From Pseudomonas fluorescens (GTDB taxonomy: Bacteria; Pseudomonadota; Gammaproteobacteria; Pseudomonadales; Pseudomonadaceae), in the NCBI RefSeq assembly GCF_902497775.2, contig NZ_OZ024668.1:1077826-1141825 (forward strand): a stretch of DNA of 64,000 bases. Reading direction: 5' to 3'. Within the stretch, counting starts at the first letter, position 1; each line of letters starts with the position of its first letter. Shown piece after piece: positions 39,501-47,425 of this stretch. The position numbers and the translations under genes were made by a program. Under the pieces are notes generated by a model. The model did not search any database, was not told the DNA's origin, and saw nothing but the letters and a program-made list of their open reading frames with translations.

Positions 39501-39878
39501 CATGCTGCCGTTGATTTCCAGCCAGTGCAGGCTGCCGTCGGGCCAGCGGATGCGATGGCGCAAAGCTTGTTCCACCGGCTCGCCATTGACCACCGCATGA
39601 AACGCCTGCAGGGCGCGGGGGCGGTCTTCCATGGGCACCAGTTCGAGGTAGTCCAGGTCGTTGGGCAGTGGCTGGTGCGGGTCGAAGCCGAATAGCGCCT
39701 GGGTGCCGCGCGACCAGCTGATCTGCCCGGTCTCGACATCCCAGAACCAGGCGCCCAGGCGCGCACCGTTAAGCGCCGCCAGCAGTTGCGGGGCGTTTTC
39801 CCAGGTTTGCTCCGATTCCTGGGGGTCCGCTGCATGAATACGGGGCATGCGCGGAAAACGGTTTGCTGATTTGGGCAT
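36582..39878 (-). CDS. five-PAS GGDEF-EAL cyclic-di-GMP signalling protein
   Basis: This 1098-residue cytoplasmic protein has five consecutive PAS/PAC units (about 32-150, 155-275, 281-402, 410-530, 535-655), then GGDEF (about 658-825) and EAL (about 835-1090). GGDEF is canonical (740-744) with the RxxD inhibitory site RLED at 731-734, five residues upstream. The EAL signature reads EVL (873-875); other catalytic residues (N in VNISPRQF, E in KLEITEG, DDFGTGYSS, K in LKIDQSF, AEGVE) are present. It could both make and degrade c-di-GMP; net activity is undecided. No membrane segment or signal peptide is seen. Confidence 0.93.
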   Translation of the reverse strand: MPKSANRFPRMPRIHAADPQESEQTWENAPQLLAALNGARLGAWFWDVETGQISWSRGTQALFGFDPHQPLPNDLDYLELVPMEDRPRALQAFHAVVNGEPVEQALRHRIRWPDGSLHWLEINGSMTTDRNGRRQMVGVIREITRQRDREAALINSEKRFATLFHLSPNVILLTRRADGRIYEVNQHFEKILGWPGHQIINKSTLELGLWVHPQQRNQVLAATSGTSGPVTLEVQFRGSSGEIHDGILCTQNIELEGTAYLLSTFVDTSEHKRAEQALKDSQERLDLALDSAQLGTWDWHIPSGMLYGSARAAELHGLEPVPFHESFESFFEGVPEMERSTMRQAYRSLREGPAGNYQITYRIQMEDGSSRYIESRARLYRDEQGNPLRMAGTLLDITDQVEREQRLTSSEEKFASLFQASPDPICVTRQDSGQFIEINPAFTQVFGWNAEQVLGNTAEQIGLWAESAERARRIERVIRDQALNNVAVVVNHKDGQPLTCVISSRLIKVDNQPCSVTTLRDITQQQRAEAALKASEEKFAKAFHSSPDAITITERDSGRYLEVNDGFCRLTGYSAAEVIGQTVHEIGIWADDKQRTALLNEFQDKGRVHHREMLGRNKRGDILTVEVSIEPINLNETECLLLTARDVSQLKNAQAQIRHLAYHDPLTNLPNRALLMDRLSQQIALLKRHNLRGALLFLDLDHFKHINDSLGHPVGDTVLKIITARLEASVRLEDTVARLGGDEFVVLLSGLEGSREEVTEKVRELADTLRELLAEPMSLDGQRLQVTPSIGIALIPDHGSTPADLLKRADIALYRAKDSGRNTTQMFHTTMQKAASERLRMENDLRLALARGELALHFQPQVDARDNRIVGAEVLLRWHHPQLGQQPPAQFIQVLEESGLILEVGSWILDEACDACAGMLRDGLIDPNDFSLCVNISPRQFRQNDFVERVMRSLDDFRLPHKILKLEITEGIVIQNLEDTISKMRELKAFGVSFAMDDFGTGYSSLTYLKRLPVDALKIDQSFVRDAPLDPNDAEIVRAIVAMARSLELAVIAEGVELSEQLEFLERLGCHLYQGYLHSRPLPLGEFRAMLLEAPAGY

Positions 39879-39939
39879 CGATACCAGACCTTTGGCAGAT
39901 AACGCGTCCTTGAGTGGGCAGGTTTGCCCGGGTGCTACC

Positions 39940-40824
39940 TCAGTGGTTCAAGGGGCTTGCATGGCTTTCGAGCAATGCCATAAAGGCCCTGGCGGCATTC
40001 GATAACGTTCGTTCGGTGTGCAGAATGTAGCCTAGCTGGCGCGACAGTTGTATGCCCGGCAAGGCGATGGGCGCAACCTGCTCATCGAGCATAGTACGTG
40101 GCAGTACGCTCCAAGCCAGGCCGATGGAAACCATCATCTTGATGGTTTCCAGGTAGTTGGTGCTCATGGCGATGTTCGGGGTCAGGCCCTGGGCTTCGAA
40201 CAGGCGCTGGACAATATGGTGTGTGAAAGTGTTACCGCCGGGGAACACCGCCGGATGGTGGGCAATGTCGGCCAGGCTGACCGCGCCTTTGCGCGCCAGC
40301 GGGTGTTCGGGGGCGGCGACGAAGTCCAGGGGGTCGTCCCATACCGGCACGGCGCGCACCAGGTGGTGTGGCTCCGGGGCCAGGGTGATGACGGCGATCT
40401 CCGCGCGGCCATGGAGGATTTCTTCGTAGGCAACTTCTGAATCGAGAAACTGGATATCCAGCGCCACCGCCGGGTACTGGCGGGTAAAGGCTCTTAACAG
40501 GGGCGGCAGGCGGTGCAGGCCGATGTGATGGCTGGTGGCCAGAGTCAGGCGCCCGCTGACTTCCCCGGTGAGGTTGGTCAGGGCCCGGCGGGTGTCGTCC
40601 AGCACATTGAGGATCTGGTAGGCGCGCGGCAGCAGGGCGCGTCCGGCCTCGGTCAGGTTGACCTCGCGGCCGAGGCGGTCGAACAGGCGCACATCCAGTT
40701 GTTGCTCAAGGCCGGCGATGCGTTTGCTGATCGCCGGCTGGGTCAGATGCAGGCGCTCGCCCGCCCCGGAAAAGCTGCCAGTCTCGGCAATGGCAATAAA
40801 GGCATTGAGGTTGGCCAGGTCCAC
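39940..40824 (-). CDS. LysR family transcriptional regulator
   Basis: The 294-residue protein has an N-terminal winged helix-turn-helix (AETGSFSGAGERLHLTQPAISKRIAGLEQQL) and a periplasmic-binding-like effector domain. The start is a GTG at 40824, giving MDLANLNAF; no ATG fits. It is divergent from leuC with 130 bases between starts, and AT-rich dyads such as TTATGAATTTGAGTTATTCAA (40861-40881) in the gap are possible binding sites, so it may regulate leuCD. Effector unknown. It is not the classical LeuO. Confidence 0.9.
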   Translation of the reverse strand: MDLANLNAFIAIAETGSFSGAGERLHLTQPAISKRIAGLEQQLDVRLFDRLGREVNLTEAGRALLPRAYQILNVLDDTRRALTNLTGEVSGRLTLATSHHIGLHRLPPLLRAFTRQYPAVALDIQFLDSEVAYEEILHGRAEIAVITLAPEPHHLVRAVPVWDDPLDFVAAPEHPLARKGAVSLADIAHHPAVFPGGNTFTHHIVQRLFEAQGLTPNIAMSTNYLETIKMMVSIGLAWSVLPRTMLDEQVAPIALPGIQLSRQLGYILHTERTLSNAARAFMALLESHASPLNH

Positions 40825-40868
40825 TACTCAGATTCCTTTTGGTTATCCAAAGCATAAAAATTATGAAT

Positions 40869-40897
40869 TTGAGTTATTCAATCTACCGGCATAGCAT
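40869..40897 (+). promoter_or_regulatory. putative leuC promoter
   Basis: TTGAGT (40869-40874) and TAGCAT (40892-40897) are 17 bases apart, 57 bases upstream of the leuC ATG. The -35 overlaps an AT-rich dyad that may be the LysR site. Match to consensus is partial. Confidence 0.5.
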
Positions 40898-40954
40898 CGC
40901 CCGTACAAGCCAAGGGGTTATTGGCATAGAAAGACGCTGATGAGGAACAGTCTG

Positions 40955-42388
40955 ATGGCCGGCAAAACGCTTTACGACAAGCTCTGGGATTCGCATTTGG
41001 TCAAGCAGCGCGACGATGGTTCGGCGCTGATCTACATCGACCGTCACATCATCCACGAAGTGACGTCGCCGCAAGCCTTCGAAGGCCTGCGCCTGGCCAA
41101 TCGCAAACCCTGGCGCATCGATGCCAACATCGCCACGCCTGATCACAACGTGCCGACCACTGCGGAGCGCAAGGGCGGTATCGACGCCATTGTCGACCAG
41201 GTCTCGCGTTTGCAGGTTCAGACCCTCGATGAAAACTGCGACGAGTATGGCATCGTCGAATTCAAGATGAATGACGTGCGTCAGGGCATTGTCCACGTCA
41301 TCGGCCCGGAGCAGGGCGCGACCTTGCCGGGCATGACCGTGGTCTGCGGCGACTCGCACACCTCCACCCACGGTGCCTTCGGCGCCCTGGCCCACGGTAT
41401 CGGCACCTCCGAGGTCGAGCATGTGCTCGCCACCCAGTGCCTGGTGGCCAAGAAGATGAAGAACATGCTGGTGCGCGTCGAAGGCAAATTGCCGTTCGGC
41501 GTCACTGCCAAGGACATCGTCCTCGCGGTGATCGGCAAGATCGGCACCGCGGGCGGCAACGGCCATGCCATGGAATTCGCCGGCAGCGCCATTCGCGAGT
41601 TGTCGGTCGAAGGGCGCATGACCATCTGCAACATGTCCATTGAAGCCGGTGCCCGGGTTGGCCTGGTGGCTACCGATGAAAAGACCATCGCCTATGTCAA
41701 AGGCCGCCCTTATGCGCCCAAGGGCGAGCAGTGGGACATGGCCGTGCAAGCCTGGCAGGACCTGGTCTCCGATGCCGACGCCGTGTTCGATACGGTGATC
41801 GAGCTGGACGCTGCGCAGATCAAGCCGCAGGTCAGCTGGGGTACTTCGCCGGAAATGGTCCTGGCCGTTGACCAGCGCGTGCCGGACCCGGCCGCCGAAG
41901 CCGACCTGGTCAAGCGTGGCTCGATCGAGCGCGCCTTGAAGTACATGGGCTTGAGCGCTAACCAGGCGATCACCGACATCCAGCTTGACCGGGTGTTCAT
42001 CGGCTCCTGCACCAACTCGCGTATCGAAGACTTGCGCGCCGCTGCCGAGATCGCCAAGGGCCGCAAGGTTGCCGCGACCATCAAGCAGGCGATCGTGGTG
42101 CCGGGCTCGGGCCTGGTCAAAGCCCAGGCCGAGAAAGAAGGCCTGGACAAGATTTTCCTCGAAGCGGGCTTCGAGTGGCGTGAGCCGGGTTGCTCGATGT
42201 GCCTGGCGATGAACCCCGACCGCCTGGAGAGTGGCGAGCATTGCGCCTCCACCTCCAACCGCAACTTTGAAGGCCGTCAGGGCGCCGGTGGCCGTACCCA
42301 CCTGGTGAGCCCGGCCATGGCCGCCGCCGCCGCCGTTACCGGTCGTTTTGTCGATGTACGCGAGTTGATCCAAGGGAGCGCAGCATGA
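40955..42388 (+). CDS. leuC: 3-isopropylmalate dehydratase large subunit
   Basis: LeuC with LeuD isomerises 2-isopropylmalate to 3-isopropylmalate in leucine synthesis. The 477-residue subunit carries the [4Fe-4S] cysteines in [11 protein letters not shown] and GCSMC, and the aconitase-like [13 protein letters not shown]. The ATG at 40955 ([10 protein letters not shown]) has GAGG nine bases upstream; an ATG five codons earlier is less likely. The stop overlaps leuD by four bases. Confidence 0.97.
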   Translation: MAGKTLYDKLWDSHLVKQRDDGSALIYIDRHIIHEVTSPQAFEGLRLANRKPWRIDANIATPDHNVPTTAERKGGIDAIVDQVSRLQVQTLDENCDEYGIVEFKMNDVRQGIVHVIGPEQGATLPGMTVVCGDSHTSTHGAFGALAHGIGTSEVEHVLATQCLVAKKMKNMLVRVEGKLPFGVTAKDIVLAVIGKIGTAGGNGHAMEFAGSAIRELSVEGRMTICNMSIEAGARVGLVATDEKTIAYVKGRPYAPKGEQWDMAVQAWQDLVSDADAVFDTVIELDAAQIKPQVSWGTSPEMVLAVDQRVPDPAAEADLVKRGSIERALKYMGLSANQAITDIQLDRVFIGSCTNSRIEDLRAAAEIAKGRKVAATIKQAIVVPGSGLVKAQAEKEGLDKIFLEAGFEWREPGCSMCLAMNPDRLESGEHCASTSNRNFEGRQGAGGRTHLVSPAMAAAAAVTGRFVDVRELIQGSAA

Positions 42389-43029
42389 AAGCCTTTACCC
42401 AGCACACCGGCCTTGTCGCGCCATTGGACCGTGCCAACGTCGACACCGACCAGATCATTCCCAAGCAGTTCCTGAAGTCGATCAAGCGCACCGGCTTTGG
42501 CCCCAACCTGTTCGATGAATGGCGCTACCTGGATGTCGGTCAGCCGTACCAGGACAACAGCAAGCGCCCGCAGAACCCGGATTTTGTGCTGAACCATGCG
42601 CGTTATCAAGGTGCCAGCGTCTTGCTCGCCCGCGAGAACTTCGGTTGCGGTTCGAGCCGTGAACATGCGCCGTGGGCTCTGGAAGAATATGGCTTTCGCA
42701 GCATCATTGCGCCGAGCTACGCCGACATCTTCTTCAACAACAGCTTCAAGAACGGCTTGCTGCCGATCATCCTCAGCGATGAGGAAGTCGACGAGCTGTT
42801 CAAGCAGGTTGAAGCCGACCCTGGCTATCAATTGAACATCGACTTGCAGGCGCAGACCGTGACCCGCCCGGACGGCAAGGTGCTGAGCTTCGAGATCGAC
42901 GCGTTTCGCAAGCATTGCCTGCTCAACGGCCTGGATGACATCGGCCTGACCTTGCAGGATGGCGATGCGATTGCCACGTTTGAAGCCAAGCATCGGGCTA
43001 GCCAGCCTTGGTTGTTTCGTGATGCTTGA
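42385..43029 (+). CDS. leuD: 3-isopropylmalate dehydratase small subunit
   Basis: The 214-residue small subunit completes the isopropylmalate isomerase. It has [14 protein letters not shown] at the N-terminus and the swivelling-domain motif [16 protein letters not shown]. It overlaps leuC by an ATGA. A methyltransferase gene separates it from leuB, as in other pseudomonads. Confidence 0.97.
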   Translation: MKAFTQHTGLVAPLDRANVDTDQIIPKQFLKSIKRTGFGPNLFDEWRYLDVGQPYQDNSKRPQNPDFVLNHARYQGASVLLARENFGCGSSREHAPWALEEYGFRSIIAPSYADIFFNNSFKNGLLPIILSDEEVDELFKQVEADPGYQLNIDLQAQTVTRPDGKVLSFEIDAFRKHCLLNGLDDIGLTLQDGDAIATFEAKHRASQPWLFRDA

Positions 43030-43039
43030 TTGATGCCAA

Positions 43040-43054
43040 TCGCGGGGCAAGCCC
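43040..43054. repeat. REP half-element between leuD and the methyltransferase gene
   Basis: TCGCGGGGCAAGCCC matches one arm of the REP palindromes at 31821 and 46214, but the usual continuation GCTCCTAC is replaced by CCAGGAG, the ribosome site of the next gene. It looks like a truncated REP. Confidence 0.65.
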
Positions 43055-43067
43055 CCAGGAGATCCAG

Positions 43068-43832
43068 ATGACCAGCACCACCCATAAGGACGTCGTCCAG
43101 CGCCAGTTCGGTGAGCAGGCCAGCGCCTACCTGAGCAGCGCCGTGCACGCCCAGGGCAGTGAATTTGCCCTGTTGCAGGCAGAGCTTGCCGGCAAAGGCC
43201 GTGCACGCCTGCTGGACCTTGGCTGTGGCGCTGGCCATGTGAGTTTCCACGTTGCCCCGCTGGTGCGCGAAGTGGTGGCCTACGACCTGTCGCAGCAGAT
43301 GCTCGACGTGGTTGCCGCCGCGGGCGCCGAGCGCGGTTTCGAGAACATTGTCACCGAGCGTGGCGCCGCCGAGCGCCTGCCGTTCGCCGATGCTTCGTTC
43401 GATTTCGTCTTCAGCCGTTACTCGGCGCACCACTGGAGCGACCTGGGCCTGGCGCTCAGGGAGGTGAAGCGGGTGCTCAAGCCCGGTGGCGTGGCGGCCT
43501 TCATCGACGTGATGTCGCCAGGCAGCCCGCTGCTCGACACCTACCTGCAGAGCGTCGAAGTGCTGCGCGACACCAGCCATGTGCGCGATTATTCGGCCAG
43601 CGAATGGCTGCAGCAGGTCAGCGAAGCCGGCCTCTTCACTCGCAGCCACAGCCGCCAGCGCCTGCGCCTGGAGTACAGCTCCTGGGTCGAGCGCATGCGC
43701 ACCCCCGAGGTGATGCGCGGCGCCATCCGCCAATTGCAGCAGGCGATGGGCGAAGAAGTACGCCAGTATTACCAGATTGAAGCCGACGGCTCGTTCAGCA
43801 CCGATGTCGTGGTGCTCTGGGCCGAACGCTAG
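43068..43832 (+). CDS. class I SAM-dependent methyltransferase
   Basis: The 254-residue protein has motif I LLDLGCGAGHVSFHVA, motif II AYDLSQQMLDVV, the post-motif FSRYSAHHW and VLKPGGVAAFIDV, all typical of the UbiE/COQ5-like class I fold. The substrate is unknown; a link to ubiquinone or trans-aconitate-like small acids is possible but not shown. It lies inside the leu cluster, after leuD (38 bases) and before leuB (53 bases), all in one direction. The ATG at 43068 follows CAGGAGATCCAG; earlier in-frame starts overlap leuD. Confidence 0.87.
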   Translation: MTSTTHKDVVQRQFGEQASAYLSSAVHAQGSEFALLQAELAGKGRARLLDLGCGAGHVSFHVAPLVREVVAYDLSQQMLDVVAAAGAERGFENIVTERGAAERLPFADASFDFVFSRYSAHHWSDLGLALREVKRVLKPGGVAAFIDVMSPGSPLLDTYLQSVEVLRDTSHVRDYSASEWLQQVSEAGLFTRSHSRQRLRLEYSSWVERMRTPEVMRGAIRQLQQAMGEEVRQYYQIEADGSFSTDVVVLWAER

Positions 43833-43885
43833 GTTTTTTTCGGCAGGCCAACAGGGCGTGCCGCTTGAATTGAATAGAGGAAAGC

Positions 43886-44968
43886 ATGAGCAAGCAGATT
43901 CTGATTCTTCCAGGTGATGGCATTGGTCCGGAAATCATGGCCGAGGCGGTCAAGGTTCTGGAACTGGCCAACGACAAGTTCCAGCTCGGTTTCAGCCTGG
44001 AGCACGACGTGATCGGTGGCGCCGCCATCGACAAGCACGGCGTGCCGCTGGCCGACCAGACCCTGGAGCGTGCACGCAAGGCTGACGCCGTGTTGCTCGG
44101 CGCTGTTGGCGGGCCGAAGTGGGACAAGATCGAGCGCGACATTCGCCCCGAGCGCGGCCTGCTGAAGATCCGTTCGCAACTGGGCCTGTTCGCCAACCTG
44201 CGCCCGGCAATCCTTTACCCGCAACTGGCCGACGCTTCGTCGCTCAAGCCGGAGATCGTCGCTGGCCTGGACATCCTCATTGTTCGCGAACTGACCGGCG
44301 GCATCTACTTCGGCGCGCCCCGCGGCACCCGCGAGCTGGAAGGCGGCGAGCGTCAGTCCTACGACACCCTGCCATACAGCGAGAGCGAAATCCGCCGTAT
44401 TGCCCGGGTCGGTTTCGACATGGCCCGCGTGCGCGGCAAGAAGCTCTGCTCGGTAGACAAGGCCAACGTTCTGGCTTCCAGCCAGCTGTGGCGGGAAATC
44501 GTCGAGGAAGTGGCCAAGGACTATCCGGACGTCGAGCTCAGCCACATGTACGTCGATAACGCCGCCATGCAGCTGGTGCGGGCACCCAAGCAGTTCGATG
44601 TGATGGTCACCGACAACATGTTCGGCGACATCCTGTCGGATGAAGCTTCCATGCTCACCGGCTCCATTGGCATGCTGCCATCAGCGTCGCTGGATGCCGA
44701 CAACAAGGGCATGTACGAGCCTTGCCACGGCTCGGCACCGGACATCGCCGGCCAGGGCATCGCCAACCCGCTGGCGACCATCCTGTCGGTGTCGATGATG
44801 CTGCGTTACAGCTTCAACCAGCAGGCGGCAGCCGAGGCCATTGAAAAGGCCGTCAGCCTGGTGTTGGATCAGGGGCTGCGCACCGGCGACATCTGGTCGC
44901 ACGGTTGCAGCAAGGTAGGTACGCAGGAAATGGGCGACGCAGTAGTCGCAGCGCTGCGGAATCTGTAA
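43886..44968 (+). CDS. leuB: 3-isopropylmalate dehydrogenase
   Basis: LeuB oxidatively decarboxylates 3-isopropylmalate to 2-oxoisocaproate with NAD. The 360-residue enzyme has [14 protein letters not shown] at the N-terminus, [10 protein letters not shown], the metal-binding [14 protein letters not shown] and the NAD-binding [28 protein letters not shown] precedes the ATG. A terminator-like hairpin follows before asd. Confidence 0.97.
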   Translation: MSKQILILPGDGIGPEIMAEAVKVLELANDKFQLGFSLEHDVIGGAAIDKHGVPLADQTLERARKADAVLLGAVGGPKWDKIERDIRPERGLLKIRSQLGLFANLRPAILYPQLADASSLKPEIVAGLDILIVRELTGGIYFGAPRGTRELEGGERQSYDTLPYSESEIRRIARVGFDMARVRGKKLCSVDKANVLASSQLWREIVEEVAKDYPDVELSHMYVDNAAMQLVRAPKQFDVMVTDNMFGDILSDEASMLTGSIGMLPSASLDADNKGMYEPCHGSAPDIAGQGIANPLATILSVSMMLRYSFNQQAAAEAIEKAVSLVLDQGLRTGDIWSHGCSKVGTQEMGDAVVAALRNL

Positions 44969-44974
44969 TCTCTC

Positions 44975-45017
44975 GGGCCCGCTGCTGTTTTTCCTTGTGA
45001 AGCAGCGGCCCACTTTT
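44975..45017 (+). terminator. probable terminator of leuB
   Basis: CCGCTGCT (44979-44986) pairs with AGCAGCGG (45001-45008), extended by GG/CC with one bulge, and ACTTTTTAG follows. The T-tract is short, so termination may be partial. Confidence 0.55.
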
Positions 45018-45036
45018 TAGCAAAGGTGTAGTTGCG

Positions 45037-46149
45037 ATGAAACGTGTAGGTCTGATCGGTTGGCGCGGTATGGTCGGTTCCGTGCTCATGCAGCGGATGC
45101 TGGAAGAGCAGGATTTTGATCTTATCGAGCCGGTGTTCTTCACCACCTCCAACGTCGGTGGCCAGGGTCCGGCAGTGGGCAAGGATATTGCTCCGCTCAA
45201 GGACGCTTACAGCATTGAAGAGCTCAAGACCCTCGATGTGATCCTGACCTGTCAGGGCGGCGACTACACCAACGAAGTATTCCCCAAGCTGCGCGAAGCC
45301 GGCTGGCAGGGCTACTGGATCGACGCCGCCTCCAGCCTGCGCATGCAGGATGACGCGGTCATCGTCCTCGACCCGGTCAACCGCAAGGTCATCGACCAGC
45401 AGTTGGACGCCGGTACCAAGAACTACATCGGCGGCAACTGCACCGTCAGCCTGATGCTGATGGGCCTGGGCGGCCTGTTCGAAGCCGGCCTGGTCGAGTG
45501 GATGAGTGCCATGACCTATCAGGCAGCATCGGGTGCCGGCGCGCAGAACATGCGTGAGCTGATCCGCCAGATGGGCGCTACCCACGCCGCTGTGGCCGAT
45601 GACCTGGCCAACCCGGCCAGTGCCATCCTCGACATCGACCGCAAGGTCGCCGAGGCCATGCGCAGCGAAGCCTATCCGACCGAGAACTTCGGCGTGCCGC
45701 TGGCCGGCAGCCTGATCCCGTGGATCGACAAAGAGCTGCCTAACGGCCAGAGCCGTGAAGAGTGGAAGGCCCAGGCCGAGACCAACAAGATCCTCGGTCG
45801 CTTCAAGAGCCCGATCCCGGTCGACGGTATCTGCGTGCGCATCGGTGCCATGCGTTGCCACAGCCAGGCGCTGACCATCAAGCTGAACAAGGACGTGCCG
45901 ATTGCCGACATCGAAGGCATGATCAGCCAGCACAACCCTTGGGTGAAACTGGTGCCGAACCAGCGTGAAATCAGCATGCAGGAGCTGAGCCCGACCAACG
46001 TCACCGGTACCCTGAACATCCCGGTGGGTCGCCTGCGCAAGCTGAACATGGGTTCCCAGTACCTGGGCGCCTTCACCGTCGGTGACCAGCTGCTGTGGGG
46101 CGCGGCCGAGCCGCTGCGGCGCATGCTGCGGATCCTGCTGGAGCGTTGA
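45037..46149 (+). CDS. asd: aspartate-semialdehyde dehydrogenase
   Basis: Asd reduces aspartyl phosphate to aspartate semialdehyde, the branch point to lysine, diaminopimelate, threonine and methionine. The 370-residue enzyme has the NADP motif [14 protein letters not shown], the nucleophile cysteine in [10 protein letters not shown] and histidine in [16 protein letters not shown], matching the long proteobacterial form. AGCAAAGGTG precedes the ATG. A second, Cys-less paralogue follows after a terminator and a REP pair. Confidence 0.97.
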   Translation: MKRVGLIGWRGMVGSVLMQRMLEEQDFDLIEPVFFTTSNVGGQGPAVGKDIAPLKDAYSIEELKTLDVILTCQGGDYTNEVFPKLREAGWQGYWIDAASSLRMQDDAVIVLDPVNRKVIDQQLDAGTKNYIGGNCTVSLMLMGLGGLFEAGLVEWMSAMTYQAASGAGAQNMRELIRQMGATHAAVADDLANPASAILDIDRKVAEAMRSEAYPTENFGVPLAGSLIPWIDKELPNGQSREEWKAQAETNKILGRFKSPIPVDGICVRIGAMRCHSQALTIKLNKDVPIADIEGMISQHNPWVKLVPNQREISMQELSPTNVTGTLNIPVGRLRKLNMGSQYLGAFTVGDQLLWGAAEPLRRMLRILLER

Positions 46150-46170
46150 TCGCTGCGTTGTGTTGAACCG

Positions 46171-46203
46171 AAGCCCGTGCTGGAAACAGCGCGGGCTTTT
46201 TTG
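46171..46203 (+). terminator. terminator of asd
   Basis: AAGCCCGTGCTG and CAGCGCGGGCTT pair around GAAA and run into TTTTTT, 22 bases after the asd stop. Confidence 0.9.
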
Positions 46204-46213
46204 TGGGTGGCCC

Positions 46214-46277
46214 ATCGCGGGGCAAGCCCGCTCCTACAGGATGGATGAACGCTGTGGGAGCGGGCTTGTCCCGCGAT
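46214..46277. repeat. REP palindrome pair between asd and its paralogue
   Basis: ATCGCGGGGCAAGCCCGCTC continues as CTACAG and is mirrored by CTGTGGGAGCGGGCTTGTCC plus CGCGAT, with a 12-base loop. Same family as the pair at 31821; the arms here have two mismatches. Confidence 0.87.
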
Positions 46278-46344
46278 TCAGGTGTCCCGCGCGGGAGAAT
46301 CCAAGTAAAGTGCCGCTCCCGCCGTTCCAGCAGAGGATTTTTCC

Positions 46345-47355
46345 ATGAGCCAGCCTATTGATATCGCCGTCATCGGTGCCACCGGTACTGTCGGTGAAAC
46401 CCTTGTCCAGATTCTGGATGAATGCGATTTCCCGGTCGGCACCCTGCACCTGCTGGCCAGCAACGAATCGGCGGGTAGCGGCGTGATGTTCCGCAGCAAG
46501 AGCCTTCGCGTGCGCGAGGTCGACAGCTTCGACTTCAGCAAGGTCAAGCTGGCCTTCTTTGCCGCCGGCCCCGCGGTGACCCGCAGCTTCGCGCCACGGG
46601 CCCAGGCAGCCGGTTGTGCGGTGATCGACCTGTCCGGCGGCCTGCCGGCCGAGCAGGCGCCAGCGGTGGTGCCGGAAGCCAACCCAGCAGTGCTCGACAG
46701 CCTCAAGGCCCCGCTGCAACTGAGCAGCCCGAGCAGTGCTGCGATCGCCCTGGCGGTCACCCTGGCGCCACTCAAGGGCCTGCTGGAACTTGAGCGTGTC
46801 AACGTCACCGCCTGCCTGGCGGTCTCGGCCCAGGGCCGCGAGGCGGTCAATGAACTGGCCCGGCAGACCGCCGAGCTGCTCAATGCCCGCCCGCTGGAGC
46901 CGCGTTTCTTCGACCGGCAGATGGCGTTCAACCTGCTGGCCCAGGTCGGTGCCAGCGACACCGAAGGCCATGGCGCCCTGGAGCGCCGCCTGGTCAGCGA
47001 GTTGCGCGAAGTGCTCGGCTTGCCTTCACTGAAGATTTCCGTGACCTGCGTTCAAGTCCCGGTGTTTTTCGGCGATAGCTACAGTGTGTCCGTGCAAAGC
47101 CGCACGCCAGTCGACCTGGCGGCGGTCAATGCCGCACTGGAAGCTGCTGAGAGCATCGAGCTGGTGGAGGAGGGTGATTATCCGACGCCGGTGGGTGACG
47201 CAGTGGGCCAGGACGTGGTCTATGTTGGACGGGTACGCGGTGGAATCGACGAGGCTGAGCAGCTCAACCTCTGGCTGACCACCGACAATGTGCGCAAAGG
47301 CGCGGCCCTGAACGCAGTACAGCTGGCGCAATTGTTGATAAAAGGCCTTGTGTAA
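46345..47355 (+). CDS. aspartate-semialdehyde dehydrogenase-like protein (Usg-1 type)
   Basis: The 336-residue protein has the ASADH fold, with the NADP motif VIGATGTVGETLVQIL, but the catalytic cysteine region (NPNC in active enzymes) reads SSPSSAAIALAVTLAPL, so the nucleophile is replaced by serine. It is therefore unlikely to reduce aspartyl phosphate. Similar proteins (Usg-1) lie next to asd, truA and fimV in many gammaproteobacteria and have no known activity. GCAGAGGAT precedes the ATG. fimV starts 70 bases after its stop. Confidence 0.88.
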   Translation: MSQPIDIAVIGATGTVGETLVQILDECDFPVGTLHLLASNESAGSGVMFRSKSLRVREVDSFDFSKVKLAFFAAGPAVTRSFAPRAQAAGCAVIDLSGGLPAEQAPAVVPEANPAVLDSLKAPLQLSSPSSAAIALAVTLAPLKGLLELERVNVTACLAVSAQGREAVNELARQTAELLNARPLEPRFFDRQMAFNLLAQVGASDTEGHGALERRLVSELREVLGLPSLKISVTCVQVPVFFGDSYSVSVQSRTPVDLAAVNAALEAAESIELVEEGDYPTPVGDAVGQDVVYVGRVRGGIDEAEQLNLWLTTDNVRKGAALNAVQLAQLLIKGLV

Positions 47356-47425
47356 AAGATACTTGCCGACAATTTGCCCCACTTGTTCTCGGTTGCCGGG
47401 GAAGGTTCATTCAAAGGAAGAGGTC

